Shown one piece after another: positions 1 to 9,133 of a stretch of DNA of 64,000 bases. How positions within the stretch are numbered: position 1 is the stretch's first letter; every line of letters starts with the position of its first letter. A program made the translations under genes and the position numbers. The stretch covers positions 3,403,001-3,467,000 of the forward strand of contig NZ_JAPEPJ010000001.1 in NCBI RefSeq assembly GCF_026340255.1, read 5' to 3'. The notes under the pieces were generated by a model. It was not told the DNA's origin. It did not search any database and saw only the letters and a program-made list of their open reading frames with translations. The DNA comes from Streptomyces sp. NBC_01408. GTDB lineage: Bacteria; Actinomycetota; Actinomycetes; Streptomycetales; Streptomycetaceae.

Positions 1-495
1 CTGCGCCAGTACGGCGAGGAGAAGCAGGCCAAGCGGATCGTGTCCGCGGTCGTCCGGGAGCGGGAGAAGGAGCCCTTCACCAACAGCGCCCGGCTCGTCG
101 AGCTGATCCGCGACTCCCTGCCGCAGGCCGCCAAGCGGACCGGCGGCAACCCCGCCAAGCGGACCTTCCAGGCCCTGCGGATCGAGGTCAACGGCGAGCT
201 GTCGGGGCTGGAGAAGGCCATCCCGGCGGCGGTGGACCGGATCGCGGTGGGCGGCCGGATCGCCGTGCTCTCGTACCACTCGCTGGAGGACCGCCTGGTC
301 AAGCAGGTCTTCGCGGCGGGCGCGGCCTCCACGGCGCCGCCGGGACTGCCGGTGGTGCCGGAGAAGTACCAGCCCAAGCTGAAGCTGCTGACGCGGGGCG
401 CGGAACTGCCCACCGAGGAGGAGATCGCCGAGAACCGGCGGGCCGCCCCGGCCAGGTTCCGCGGGGTCGAACGCATCCGGGAGGCGCACCTGTGA
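1..495 (+). CDS. rsmH: 16S rRNA m4C1402 methyltransferase RsmH (3' part)
   Basis: This is the C-terminal part of the S-adenosylmethionine-dependent enzyme (MraW) that N4-methylates C1402 in the 16S rRNA decoding centre. The frame is open from base 1 with no start in the window; about 164 codons are present, roughly half of the usual 310-320 residues. The family signature [12 protein letters not shown] is clear (around nt 270-310), as is the KQAKRI segment at the left edge. It is the usual first gene of the division and cell wall cluster and overlaps ftsL by 4 nt. The cut is an artefact of the window edge. Confidence 0.95.
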   Translation: MRQYGEEKQAKRIVSAVVREREKEPFTNSARLVELIRDSLPQAAKRTGGNPAKRTFQALRIEVNGELSGLEKAIPAAVDRIAVGGRIAVLSYHSLEDRLVKQVFAAGAASTAPPGLPVVPEKYQPKLKLLTRGAELPTEEEIAENRRAAPARFRGVERIREAHL

Positions 496-1154
496 CCGCC
501 GGGGGCGGCGGGGGAGGCGGCGCCGGCAAGGCCGGGAAGGTCGCCACGCTGACGCGCGGACAGGCGGCCCGCCTCGGCCGGGCGCTCGGCAGCCGTCCGG
601 GCCGTCCGAGCCGCCCCGGCGGGTCCGGCGGGTCCGCGCGCCCGGGCGGCTCCGCCGGGCAGGCGGCGCGGATGCCCTTCGTCCTGCTGGTCGTGGCCCT
701 GCTCGCCGGCGGCCTGATCAGCCTGCTGCTGCTGAACTCGGCGCTGAACGAGGGCTCGTTCCAGCTGAGCAAGCTGAAGAAGGAGACCACCGCGCTCACC
801 GACGAGGAGCAGGCGCTCCAGCGCGACGTGGACGGCTACTCGGCCCCCGACGCGCTCCAGCGGCGGGCCCACGAGCTGGGCCTGGTCCCGGGCGGCAGCC
901 CCGTCTTCCTCGGCCCGGACGGCAAGATCAGCGGCGCCGCCTCGGTGGCCGAGCCCCCGCCCCCGCCCTCCACGCCGCCGGCCCAGCCGGTGGCAACGCC
1001 GCCCGCGGCCTCCGCCCCGGCATCGGCCCCTGCGTCCGCGCCCGCGTCCGACCCCGCACCCGGCCAGCCCCCGGCGGGCACCGCCCCCTCGCCGGGCGGG
1101 CCGCAACCGCCGTCCTCACCCTCGCAGCAGCCCACCCCCAGCCCAGGCAGGTGA
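492..1154 (+). CDS. ftsL: Cell division protein FtsL-like (septum formation initiator)
   Basis: This is a bitopic membrane protein of the divisome that, in the family, links FtsQ/DivIC to the septal synthase FtsW/FtsI. The 220 residues comprise a Gly/Pro/Ser-rich cytoplasmic N-terminus (to about 60), one transmembrane helix ([20 protein letters not shown], about residues 61-80), a short coiled-coil-like stretch with [13 protein letters not shown] heptads and the motif [10 protein letters not shown], then a long Pro/Ala-rich tail from about residue 150. The GTG start overlaps the rsmH stop, suggesting translational coupling. Sequence identity in this family is low, so the call rests on topology and position between rsmH and ftsI. 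Confidence 0.85.
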   Translation: MTAGGGGGGGAGKAGKVATLTRGQAARLGRALGSRPGRPSRPGGSGGSARPGGSAGQAARMPFVLLVVALLAGGLISLLLLNSALNEGSFQLSKLKKETTALTDEEQALQRDVDGYSAPDALQRRAHELGLVPGGSPVFLGPDGKISGAASVAEPPPPPSTPPAQPVATPPAASAPASAPASAPASDPAPGQPPAGTAPSPGGPQPPSSPSQQPTPSPGR

Positions 1155-1253
1155 CGTCGTGACCTCGACCGCCGACGGTTCCGCGGTGGCGGACCGCAGC
1201 CCTGCGGGGCCCTTCCCCACCCAGCCCTTCCACCGCTCCCCGGGCGGGCTGGA

Positions 1254-1304
1254 AAATCCAGCCCCGCCGGCGTTTGAGGCGCGGGGTCCGGGGCGGAGCC
1301 CCGG
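1254..1304 (+). repeat. Interspersed repeat copy in the ftsL-ftsI gap
   Basis: One copy of the repeat family with core GCCTCAAACGCCGGCGGG, here in reverse orientation (CCGCCGGCGTTTGAGGC), followed by the GGGGCGGAGCCCC palindrome. It lies in a 219-bp gap (1155-1373) between ftsL and ftsI. The gap also has a 72-codon open frame (1159-1377) whose stop overlaps the ftsI GTG, but half of that frame is repeat-encoded (NPAPPAFEARG) and I do not call it a gene. Confidence 0.85.
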
Positions 1305-1373
1305 CAGGCCCGGGCGCAGCCCGGGGCCGCTCGCGGGGCGGCGCAGCACCGGCGGAGCCCCGGCGGTGGGCGC

Positions 1374-3383
1374 GTGAGCGCGCAGGAGCCGCGGCGGCGG
1401 GTGCCCGGGCCCGGACGGCCGAGACCCGGGGAGCGCGCCAGGGCCGCCGGCGCGGCGCGCCCCGCGGCCCGGCCCGGCCGGCGGCGGCCCGCCGCACCGC
1501 GCACACCCCACACCATCCGGCTCGGCAGCCCCCGGCCCCGGCTGCGCCTCGTCAGCGTCGGCCTGACCCTCGTCATGCTCGCCTTCGTGGTCCGCCTGCT
1601 CCAGGTCCAGGCGGTCGACGCCCGGGCGTTCTCCGCCGAGGCCTCGAAGAACCGCTACACCAGCGCCAAGCTGGCCGCCGAGCGCGGTGAGATCACCGAC
1701 CGCAAGGGCGTGGCCCTGGCCACCAGCGTGGACGCGTACGACATCACCGCCGACCCGAAGATGTTCACCCCGCAGGACAGCAAGGCCCCGGACGCCCCCG
1801 AGCAGGCCGCGGCCCTCCTCGCGCCGATCCTCGGCAGGGACGCCAAGGACATCGCCGACCGGCTGAAGACGAAGAACACCCGGTACGTCGTCCTCGCCCA
1901 GCGCCAGACCCCCCAGGTCTGGAACCAGATCAAGGACCTCAAGCGGGTCTTCGCGGACAAGGCGGCCGCCGACAAGAAGAACAACGGCCCCGGCGCCAAC
2001 GTCCTGGCCGGGGTGTTCAACGAGGTCAGCAGCAAGCGCGTGTACCCGGGCGGCGACCTCGCCGCCGGGATACTGGGTTACGTGAACGCCGAGGGCAAGG
2101 GCGCCGGCGGCCTGGAGTCCTCCCTCGACAAGAAGCTCTCCGGCAAGGACGGCAAGGTCACGTACGCGCAGTCGGGCGGCCGCCGGGTCCCCACCGCGGG
2201 CTCTGACGAGACGCCCGCCGTGCCCGGCGACGACATCGAGCTGACCATCGACCGCGACATCCAGTGGGCGGCGCAGAGCGCCATCGCGGAGCAGGTCCAG
2301 AAGTCCGAGGCCGACCGCGGCTACGTCATCGTCCAGGACACCCGTACCGGCGAGGTGCTGGCCATGGCCAACGCCCCCGGCTTCGACCCCAACGACCTGA
2401 CCCGCGCCCGCTCCGCCGCCATGGGCAACGCCGCCCTCCAGGACGTGTACGAGCCCGGCTCCACCGCCAAGGTGATGTCGATGGCCGCCGTACTGGAGGA
2501 GAAGAAGGCCACGCCGGAGACCCACGTCGAGGTCCCCAACCGGCTGCACCGCGGCGACCGGCTGTTCAAGGACGACATCGACCACCCGACCTGGTACCTG
2601 ACCCTCAACGGGGTCCTCGCCAAGTCCTCCAACATCGGCACCATCCTGGCCACCGGCCAGCTCGGGCCCACCCAGCCCGAGGCCAACAAGGTCCTGCACT
2701 CCTACCTGACCAAGTTCGGCATGGGGCGGCCCACCGGCCTGAACTACCCCGGCGAGTCCCGGGGCATCCTGGCCGAGCCCGGGGACTGGTCCACCTCCCA
2801 GCAGTACACGATTCCTTTCGGCCAGGGCATGTCCCTCAACGCCATGCAGGCGGCCTCCGTGTACTCGACCGTCGCCAACGGCGGGGTCCGCATCGAACCG
2901 ACCCTGGTCCGCGGCACCAAGGGCCCCGACGGCCGGTTCACCCCGGCCCCGGCGCCCGAGCAGAACCGCGTGGTCAGCCAGGAGACCGCCAGGACCCTCG
3001 CCGCGATGCTCGAATCGGTCGTCGACGACCAGGAGGGCACCGGTACCAAGGCGCGGATCCCCGGCTACCGGGTCGGCGGCAAGACCGGCACCTCCAACCG
3101 GGTGGATCCGGCCACCGGCCGCTACAAGGGCTACACCGCCTCCTTCGCCGGCTTCGCGCCCGCCGACAACCCGCGGATCACCGTCTACTGCGCGATCCAG
3201 AACCCGACGAAGGGCAGCTACTTCGGCGGCCAGATCTGCGGTCCCATCTACAAGAAGGTCATGGAGTTCGCGCTCAAGACCCTCCAGATCGCCCCCACCG
3301 GAACCGCCCCCGCCGGGCTCCCGGTCGCCTTCGACCCCGGCCCGCAACCCGGCCCGCAGCCCACTCCGCAGTCCGGTCCGTGA
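1374..3383 (+). CDS. ftsI: Septal peptidoglycan transpeptidase FtsI (class B PBP3)
   Basis: This is the DD-transpeptidase that cross-links septal peptidoglycan with FtsW; it is membrane-anchored with an extracytoplasmic catalytic domain. The 669 residues show a long Arg/Pro-rich cytoplasmic tail, one transmembrane helix at about 58-78 (VGLTLVMLAFVVRLLQV), a PBP dimerisation domain, and a transpeptidase domain. The three active-site motifs are S363-T-A-K, S418-S-N and K570-T-G-T. The GTG start at 1374 is chosen because the basic N-terminus and the LGSPRPRLRL segment directly precede the helix, as in other streptomycete FtsI proteins. Unlike its neighbours it is not overlapped by the preceding gene, because the repeat-bearing gap intervenes. 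Confidence 0.97.
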   Translation: MSAQEPRRRVPGPGRPRPGERARAAGAARPAARPGRRRPAAPRTPHTIRLGSPRPRLRLVSVGLTLVMLAFVVRLLQVQAVDARAFSAEASKNRYTSAKLAAERGEITDRKGVALATSVDAYDITADPKMFTPQDSKAPDAPEQAAALLAPILGRDAKDIADRLKTKNTRYVVLAQRQTPQVWNQIKDLKRVFADKAAADKKNNGPGANVLAGVFNEVSSKRVYPGGDLAAGILGYVNAEGKGAGGLESSLDKKLSGKDGKVTYAQSGGRRVPTAGSDETPAVPGDDIELTIDRDIQWAAQSAIAEQVQKSEADRGYVIVQDTRTGEVLAMANAPGFDPNDLTRARSAAMGNAALQDVYEPGSTAKVMSMAAVLEEKKATPETHVEVPNRLHRGDRLFKDDIDHPTWYLTLNGVLAKSSNIGTILATGQLGPTQPEANKVLHSYLTKFGMGRPTGLNYPGESRGILAEPGDWSTSQQYTIPFGQGMSLNAMQAASVYSTVANGGVRIEPTLVRGTKGPDGRFTPAPAPEQNRVVSQETARTLAAMLESVVDDQEGTGTKARIPGYRVGGKTGTSNRVDPATGRYKGYTASFAGFAPADNPRITVYCAIQNPTKGSYFGGQICGPIYKKVMEFALKTLQIAPTGTAPAGLPVAFDPGPQPGPQPTPQSGP

Positions 3384-3427
3384 TCCACGGCCCGGCCGGC
3401 CCGCAAGAAATGCGTGAGGCACCATCA

Positions 3428-5155
3428 GTGACAACGATCACCCCGGAACCGGGGAACCAATCGGGCACCGGCGCCGAGACCGGGCCCTCACTTCGCGAGC
3501 GGCCCGCCGCGCCCGGTACGCTCACCGCCGTGCCCCACGCTGATCAGCCCAGAACCACCCAGACGGACGCCCCGGCAGCGCCGCCGGGACCGCCGCGCCC
3601 TGTGTCCGTGCGACCGATTCCGCTGCCCGAGCTCGCGGCCCTGGTGGACCTCGAAGCCGCCGGCGGCCCGTCGGGCCCGCAGATCTCCGGCATCACGCAC
3701 GACTCCCGTGCGGTCCGCCCCGGTGACCTCTACGCGGCCCTGCCCGGCGCCAAGCTGCACGGCGCCGACTTCGCGGCCCAGGCGGCCGCCCTCGGCGCCG
3801 CGGCCGTACTGACCGACCCCGCGGGCGCCGCACGCGCGGCCGCGACCGGGCTTCCGGTGCTGGCCGTCGCCGACCCGCGCGGCCGGATGGGAGAGCTCGC
3901 CGCCGCCATCTACGGCCGCCCCGGCGAGGGCCTGCTCCAGATCGGCATCACCGGCACCTCCGGCAAGACCACCACCGCGTACCTCGTCGAAGGCGGACTG
4001 CGCGCGGCGGGACGCCACACCGGGCTGATCGGCACCGTCGAGATGCGCGTCGGCGACGAACGCATCAAGTCCGAGCGCACCACCCCCGAGGCCACCGACC
4101 TCCAGGCCCTCTTCGCGGTCATGCGCGAACGCGGGGTCGAGGCCGTCGCCATGGAGGTCTCCAGCCACGCCCTGGTCCTCGGCCGGGTCGACGGCTGCGT
4201 CTTCGACGTCGCCGTCTTCAACAACCTGAGCCCGGAACACATGGAGTTCCACTCCGACATGGAGGACTACTTCCAGGCCAAGGCGCAGCTCTTCACCGAG
4301 CGCCGCGCCCGCCTCGGAGTGGTCAACATCGACGACGAGTACGGCCGCCGCCTCGCCAAGGAGGCGACGATCCCGGTCGTCACCTTCTCCGCCGCCGGTG
4401 ACCCGGCCGCCGACTGGCGCGCCGAGGACGTGGTCTTCGGGCACATGGACTCCACGCTGACCCTGCTGGGCCCGGACGGGCGGCGGGTCCCGGCCACCGC
4501 CCCGCTGCCCGGCCCGTTCAACGTCGCCAACACCGTCGCCGCGATCGTCACGCTCGCCGCGGCCGGCCTCGACCCGCAGACCGCCGCCGACGGCGTCGCC
4601 GCGGTCCCCGGGGTCCCCGGCCGGCTGGAGCGGGTGGACGCGGGACAGCCGTACCTCGCCGTCGTGGACTACGCCCACAAGACGGACGCCGTCGAATCGG
4701 TCCTGCGCGCGCTGCGCGAGGTCACCACCGGCAAGCTGCACATCGTGCTCGGCTGCGGCGGCGACCGCGACACCACCAAGCGCGCCCCGATGGGTGCCGC
4801 GGCCGCCCGGTTCGCCGACTTCGCCGTGCTGACCTCCGACAACCCGCGCTCCGAGGACCCGCTCGCGATCCTCGCCGCGATGTTCGAAGGCGCCGTGTCC
4901 GTACCGCCCGCCGAGCGGGGCACCGTCCTCGTGGACGCCGACCGGGCGGCGGCCATCGCCGCGGCCGTCGCGCGCGCCGAGCCCGGCGACACCGTGCTGG
5001 TGGCGGGCAAGGGCCACGAGCAGGGCCAGGACACCGCGGGTGTCGTACGGCCCTTCGACGACCGCCGGGTGCTCCGCGCCGCGATCGAACGGCGGCAGCG
5101 GGCCGAGCAGGCCGCGTCCCCCGAGCAGGACCGACAGGCCGAGGTGAACCAGTGA
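3428..5155 (+). CDS. murE: UDP-MurNAc-tripeptide synthetase MurE
   Basis: This Mur ligase adds the third amino acid, expected to be LL-diaminopimelate in Streptomyces, to UDP-MurNAc-L-Ala-D-Glu in the cytoplasm using ATP. The 575 residues carry a variable N-terminal extension of about 60 residues, the N-terminal UDP-binding domain (ITHDSRAVRPGDLYAAL), the P-loop GTSGKTT at 176-182, and the DNPR motif at 471-474 typical of DAP-adding enzymes. The frame stays open far upstream inside ftsI. The GTG at 3428 is preferred because GAGG lies about 10 nt upstream and the VTTITPEPGN start matches relatives; an ATG at 3410 is the alternative. It overlaps murF by 4 nt. Confidence 0.93.
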   Translation: MTTITPEPGNQSGTGAETGPSLRERPAAPGTLTAVPHADQPRTTQTDAPAAPPGPPRPVSVRPIPLPELAALVDLEAAGGPSGPQISGITHDSRAVRPGDLYAALPGAKLHGADFAAQAAALGAAAVLTDPAGAARAAATGLPVLAVADPRGRMGELAAAIYGRPGEGLLQIGITGTSGKTTTAYLVEGGLRAAGRHTGLIGTVEMRVGDERIKSERTTPEATDLQALFAVMRERGVEAVAMEVSSHALVLGRVDGCVFDVAVFNNLSPEHMEFHSDMEDYFQAKAQLFTERRARLGVVNIDDEYGRRLAKEATIPVVTFSAAGDPAADWRAEDVVFGHMDSTLTLLGPDGRRVPATAPLPGPFNVANTVAAIVTLAAAGLDPQTAADGVAAVPGVPGRLERVDAGQPYLAVVDYAHKTDAVESVLRALREVTTGKLHIVLGCGGDRDTTKRAPMGAAAARFADFAVLTSDNPRSEDPLAILAAMFEGAVSVPPAERGTVLVDADRAAAIAAAVARAEPGDTVLVAGKGHEQGQDTAGVVRPFDDRRVLRAAIERRQRAEQAASPEQDRQAEVNQ

Positions 5156-6576
5156 TCGACCTTTCCCTCGCCGAGATCGCCGACATCACCGGCGGGCGGC
5201 CCCATGACATACCGGATCCGTCGGTGCGGATCAGCGGGCCCGTCGTCATCGACTCCCGCAAGGTGGAGGCCGGCAGCCTCTTCGCCGCCTTCGACGGCGA
5301 GCACGTCGACGGCCACGACTACGCGGAGCGCGCGGTAGCCGCCGGCGCCGCGGCCGTCCTCGCGGCCCGGCCGGTCGGCGTACCCGCCGTCGTCGTCCCC
5401 GATGTCGAGAAGGCGCTCGGCGCCCTCGCCCGGGCCGTCGTCGAGCGCCTCGGCACCGACGTGGTGGCCCTGACCGGGTCCGCCGGGAAGACCTCCACCA
5501 AGGACCTCATCGCGCAGGTGCTCCAGGCCCACGCGCCCACCGTGTGGACCCCCGGCTCCCTCAACAACGAGATCGGCCTGCCGCTCACCGCCCTCCAGGC
5601 CACCGCGGAAACCCGCCACCTGGTACTGGAGATGGGGGCCCGCGGGATCGGCCACATCGCGTACCTGACCGGCCTGACCCCGCCGCGCATCGGCCTCGTC
5701 CTCAACGTCGGGACTGCCCACATCGGCGAGTTCGGCGGCCGCGAGCAGATCGCCCAGGCCAAGGGGGAACTGGTCGAGGCCCTGCCGGCTGCGTCCGAGG
5801 GCGGAGTCGCCGTCCTCAACGCCGACGACCCGCTGGTGCGGGCGATGGCCGGGCGTACGAAGGCCCGTACGGTCCTCTTCGGAGAGGCCGAGGACGCCGA
5901 CGTACGGGCCACCGAGGTGCGGATGACGCCGGGGGGACAGCCCTCCTTCACACTCCACACACCGGCCGGGTGCAGCGATGTGACCTTGCGGCTGTACGGT
6001 GAGCACCACGTGTCGAACGCGCTCGCCGCGGCCGCCGTCGCCCATGTACTGGGCATGTCCGCATCGGAGATCGCCACCGCGCTCTCCGGGGCGGGCACCC
6101 TGTCGCGGTGGCGGATGGAGGTCACCGAGCGGGCGGACGGCGTGACGATCGTCAACGACGCCTACAACGCGAATCCCGAGTCCATGCGGGCCGCACTGCG
6201 CGCACTTGCCGCGATGGGCGGCGCCGCCAGGGCGAACGGGGGACGTACGTGGGCGGTGCTCGGCCCCATGGCCGAACTCGGTGACGCATCACTCGCCGAG
6301 CACGACGCGGTGGGACGGCTTGCCGTCCGGCTCAACGTGAGCAAGCTCGTCGCAGTCGGGGGCAGGGAAGCGTCCTGGCTGCAACTGGGCGCATATAACG
6401 AGGGTTCGTGGGGTGAGGAGTCGGTGGTCGTGTCCGACGCGCAAGCGGCGGTCGACCTGTTGCGCAGTGAACTGCGCCCGGGTGACGTCGTGCTGGTGAA
6501 GGCTTCGAGGTCGATCGGTCTGGAGCGGGTCGCGCTTGCGTTGCTGGAGCGCGAGGGCGAGGTCGCCGACCGATGA
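5152..6576 (+). CDS. murF: UDP-MurNAc-tripeptide:D-Ala-D-Ala ligase MurF
   Basis: MurF completes the cytoplasmic precursor by adding D-alanyl-D-alanine to UDP-MurNAc-tripeptide, with ATP. The 474 residues match family length. The P-loop GSAGKTS lies at 109-115, followed by the NNEIGLPLT and ETRHLVLEMGARG segments of the central ATPase domain and the NDAYNANPESM motif that opens the C-terminal domain. The GTG start overlaps the murE stop (GTGA), and its own stop overlaps the mraY ATG, so translation is probably coupled across murE-murF-mraY. Confidence 0.97.
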   Translation: MIDLSLAEIADITGGRPHDIPDPSVRISGPVVIDSRKVEAGSLFAAFDGEHVDGHDYAERAVAAGAAAVLAARPVGVPAVVVPDVEKALGALARAVVERLGTDVVALTGSAGKTSTKDLIAQVLQAHAPTVWTPGSLNNEIGLPLTALQATAETRHLVLEMGARGIGHIAYLTGLTPPRIGLVLNVGTAHIGEFGGREQIAQAKGELVEALPAASEGGVAVLNADDPLVRAMAGRTKARTVLFGEAEDADVRATEVRMTPGGQPSFTLHTPAGCSDVTLRLYGEHHVSNALAAAAVAHVLGMSASEIATALSGAGTLSRWRMEVTERADGVTIVNDAYNANPESMRAALRALAAMGGAARANGGRTWAVLGPMAELGDASLAEHDAVGRLAVRLNVSKLVAVGGREASWLQLGAYNEGSWGEESVVVSDAQAAVDLLRSELRPGDVVLVKASRSIGLERVALALLEREGEVADR

Positions 6577-7643
6577 GGCAGATCCTGTTCGCGGGAGTCA
6601 TCGGACTCTTCCTCACGCTCGTCGGCACCCCGCTGCTGATCAAGCTGCTGGCCCGCAAGGGCTACGGCCAGTTCATCCGCGACGACGGCCCGCGCGGCCA
6701 CGCCGGGAAGAAGGGCACGCCCACCATGGGCGGCATCTCCTTCATCCTGGCGACGCTCATCGCGTACGCCCTGACGAAGGTCATCACCGGCAGCGAACCG
6801 ACCTTCTCCGGTCTGCTCGTGCTGTTCCTGATGGCGGGCATGGGCCTGGTCGGTTACCTGGACGACTACATCAAGATCGTCAAGCGGCGGTCGCTGGGCC
6901 TGCGGGCCAAGGCCAAGATGTCCGGCCAGCTGATCGTCGGCATCGCCTTCGCGGTGCTCGCGCTCCAGTTCAAGGACTCGCGCGGGCTGACCCCGGCCTC
7001 CACCAAGCTGTCGTTCGTCACGGACTTCGGCTGGTCGATCGGCCCGGTGCTGTTCGTGGTCTGGGCGCTGTTCATGATCCTGGCCATGTCCAACGGCGTG
7101 AACCTGACCGACGGCCTGGACGGCCTGGCCACCGGTGCCGCTGTGATGGTCTTCGGTGCCTACACCTTCATCGGCGTCTGGCAGTACCAGGAGTCCTGCG
7201 TGAACGCCCAGGACCTGACCAACCCGGCCGCCTGCTTCGAGGTGCGCGACCCGCTGGACCTCGCGGTCGTAGCCTCCGCCCTGATGGGTGCCTGCTTCGG
7301 CTTCCTGTGGTGGAACACCTCGCCCGCCAAGATCTTCATGGGTGACACCGGTTCGCTGGCCCTCGGCGGCGCGCTCGCCGGTCTGGCGATCTGCTCCCGC
7401 ACGGAGTTCCTGATGGCGCTCCTCGGCGGTCTCTTCGTCCTCATCACCATGTCGGTCGTCATCCAGGTCGGCTCCTTCAAGATGACCGGCAAGCGGGTCT
7501 TCCGGATGGCGCCGCTCCAGCACCACTTCGAACTCAAGGGGTGGTCCGAAGTCCTTGTGGTGGTCCGCTTCTGGATCATCCAGGGCATGTGCGTGATCGT
7601 GGGTCTCGGTCTCTTCTACGCGGGATGGGCAGCCGACAAGTGA
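6573..7643 (+). CDS. mraY: Phospho-MurNAc-pentapeptide transferase MraY
   Basis: This integral membrane enzyme transfers phospho-MurNAc-pentapeptide from UDP onto undecaprenyl phosphate to make lipid I. The 356 residues carry about ten hydrophobic segments. The catalytic and Mg-binding residues are recognisable: D97-D98 in LDDYIK, N177/D180 in NLTDGLDGLA, and the HHFE histidine motif from H317. The N-terminal GPRGHAGKKGTPTMGGI loop is also typical. Both ends overlap neighbours by 4 nt. Confidence 0.97.
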   Translation: MRQILFAGVIGLFLTLVGTPLLIKLLARKGYGQFIRDDGPRGHAGKKGTPTMGGISFILATLIAYALTKVITGSEPTFSGLLVLFLMAGMGLVGYLDDYIKIVKRRSLGLRAKAKMSGQLIVGIAFAVLALQFKDSRGLTPASTKLSFVTDFGWSIGPVLFVVWALFMILAMSNGVNLTDGLDGLATGAAVMVFGAYTFIGVWQYQESCVNAQDLTNPAACFEVRDPLDLAVVASALMGACFGFLWWNTSPAKIFMGDTGSLALGGALAGLAICSRTEFLMALLGGLFVLITMSVVIQVGSFKMTGKRVFRMAPLQHHFELKGWSEVLVVVRFWIIQGMCVIVGLGLFYAGWAADK

Positions 7644-9070
7644 CCTCCTGGCAGGGCAAGAACATCACCGTCGCCGGTCTCGGCGTGAGCGGCATCAGTG
7701 CCGCCCGCGCCCTGGCCGGCCTCGGCGCATCGGTGACCGTGGTCGACGGCGGCGACAGCGAGGGCCACCGCGCCCGCGCCGCCGAACTGGCCGGCCCGGG
7801 AATCTCCGTACGCCTCGCCGACGCGGAAACCCTCCCCGAGGGCACCGACCTGGTGGTCACCTCGCCCGGCTGGAAGCCCGACAGCCCGCTCTTCGCGGCC
7901 GCCGCGGCGGCGGGCGTCGAGGTGGTCGGGGACGTGGAGATCGCCTGGCAGCTGCGCGGCGAGAACGCCGCTCCGTGGCTGGCCATCACCGGCACCAACG
8001 GCAAGACCACCACGACCCAGATGCTGGCGTCGATCCTGAAGGCCGCCGGCCTGCGGACCGCGGCCGTCGGCAACATCGGCACCCCGATCATCGACGTGGT
8101 CCTCGACGAGGGCGCGTACGACGTGCTCGCCGTCGAACTCTCCAGCTACCAGCTGCACTGGGCCCCCTCGCTGCGCGCCCACTCCGCGGTCGTGCTCAAC
8201 CTCGCTCCGGACCACCTCGACTGGCACGGCTCGATGGAGGCGTACGCCGCCGACAAGGGCCGGATCTACGAGGGCAACACCGTGGCCTGCGTCTACAACG
8301 TCGCCGACCCGGCCACCGAGAAGCTGGTCGAGGGGGCCGACGTCGAAGAGGGCTGCCGGGCGATCGGCTTCACCCTCGGCGCCCCCGGCCCCTCCATGCT
8401 CGGCGTGGTAGACGGCATCCTCGTCGACCGGGCCTTCGTGGAGAACCGGCATAAGAACGCCCAGGAGCTCGCCGAGGTCAAGGACGTCAACCCGCCCGCC
8501 CCGCACAACATCGCCAACGCGCTCGCCGCCGCGGCCCTGGCGCGCGCCTTCGGCGTGACGCCGCGCGCGGTCCGCGACGGCCTGCGGAACTTCCGCCCGG
8601 ACGCCCACCGGGTCGCGTTCGTGGACGAGGTGGACGGGGTCGGCTACGTCGACGACTCCAAGGCCACCAACACGCACGCCGCCGAGGCCTCGCTCGCGGC
8701 CTTCGAGCCGGTCGTGTGGATCGCCGGAGGCCTCGCCAAGGGCGCCACCTTCGACGAGCTCGTGCAGAAGTCGGCGAAGCGGCTGCGCGGCGTGGTGCTG
8801 ATCGGTGCCGACCGGGCGCTGATCGCCGAGGCGCTGGCGCGACACGCCCCCGAGGTCCCGGTCACCGACCTCGCCCGGACCGACACTGGGGCGATGCTCG
8901 CGGCGGTCCGGGAAGCGGCCCGGCTCGCCGAGCCCGGCGACACGGTCCTGCTGGCGCCTGCCTGTGCCTCGATGGACATGTTCGCGAACTACAACAAGCG
9001 CGGGGAAGCTTTCGCCGACGCGGTGCGCGAACTGGCCGCCGGGAGCGCTGCGGACGCGGCCAAGGCCTAG
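7640..9070 (+). CDS. murD: UDP-MurNAc-L-Ala:D-Glu ligase MurD
   Basis: MurD adds D-glutamate to UDP-MurNAc-L-Ala with ATP in the cytoplasm. The 476 residues begin with a Rossmann-like VAGLGVSGISAARAL segment, then the P-loop GTNGKTT at 118-124, the ELSSYQLHW and LNLAPDHLDWHGS motifs, and the DDSKATNTHAA segment of the C-terminal domain. The GTG at 7640 overlaps the mraY stop and is preferred over the in-frame ATG at 7625, which lies inside mraY. Like other clusters, murD sits between mraY and ftsW. Confidence 0.95.
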   Translation: MTSWQGKNITVAGLGVSGISAARALAGLGASVTVVDGGDSEGHRARAAELAGPGISVRLADAETLPEGTDLVVTSPGWKPDSPLFAAAAAAGVEVVGDVEIAWQLRGENAAPWLAITGTNGKTTTTQMLASILKAAGLRTAAVGNIGTPIIDVVLDEGAYDVLAVELSSYQLHWAPSLRAHSAVVLNLAPDHLDWHGSMEAYAADKGRIYEGNTVACVYNVADPATEKLVEGADVEEGCRAIGFTLGAPGPSMLGVVDGILVDRAFVENRHKNAQELAEVKDVNPPAPHNIANALAAAALARAFGVTPRAVRDGLRNFRPDAHRVAFVDEVDGVGYVDDSKATNTHAAEASLAAFEPVVWIAGGLAKGATFDELVQKSAKRLRGVVLIGADRALIAEALARHAPEVPVTDLARTDTGAMLAAVREAARLAEPGDTVLLAPACASMDMFANYNKRGEAFADAVRELAAGSAADAAKA

Positions 9071-9133
9071 GGCTCCGGAACGGTTCCCTCCGCTCGGCTG
9101 CTCGCCTCGTACGAGTGGAGGGGAAGATCACAG

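Noticed and set aside
1159..1377. 72-codon frame between ftsL and ftsI with start/stop overlaps.
   Set aside because: More than a third is encoded by the interspersed repeat, there is no ribosome-binding site, and the sequence is not recognisable; kept only as a finding.
2264..3427. Upstream in-frame extension of murE inside ftsI.
   Set aside because: It translates to Arg/Pro-rich sequence out of frame with ftsI; murE motifs and a ribosome-binding site begin near 3428.
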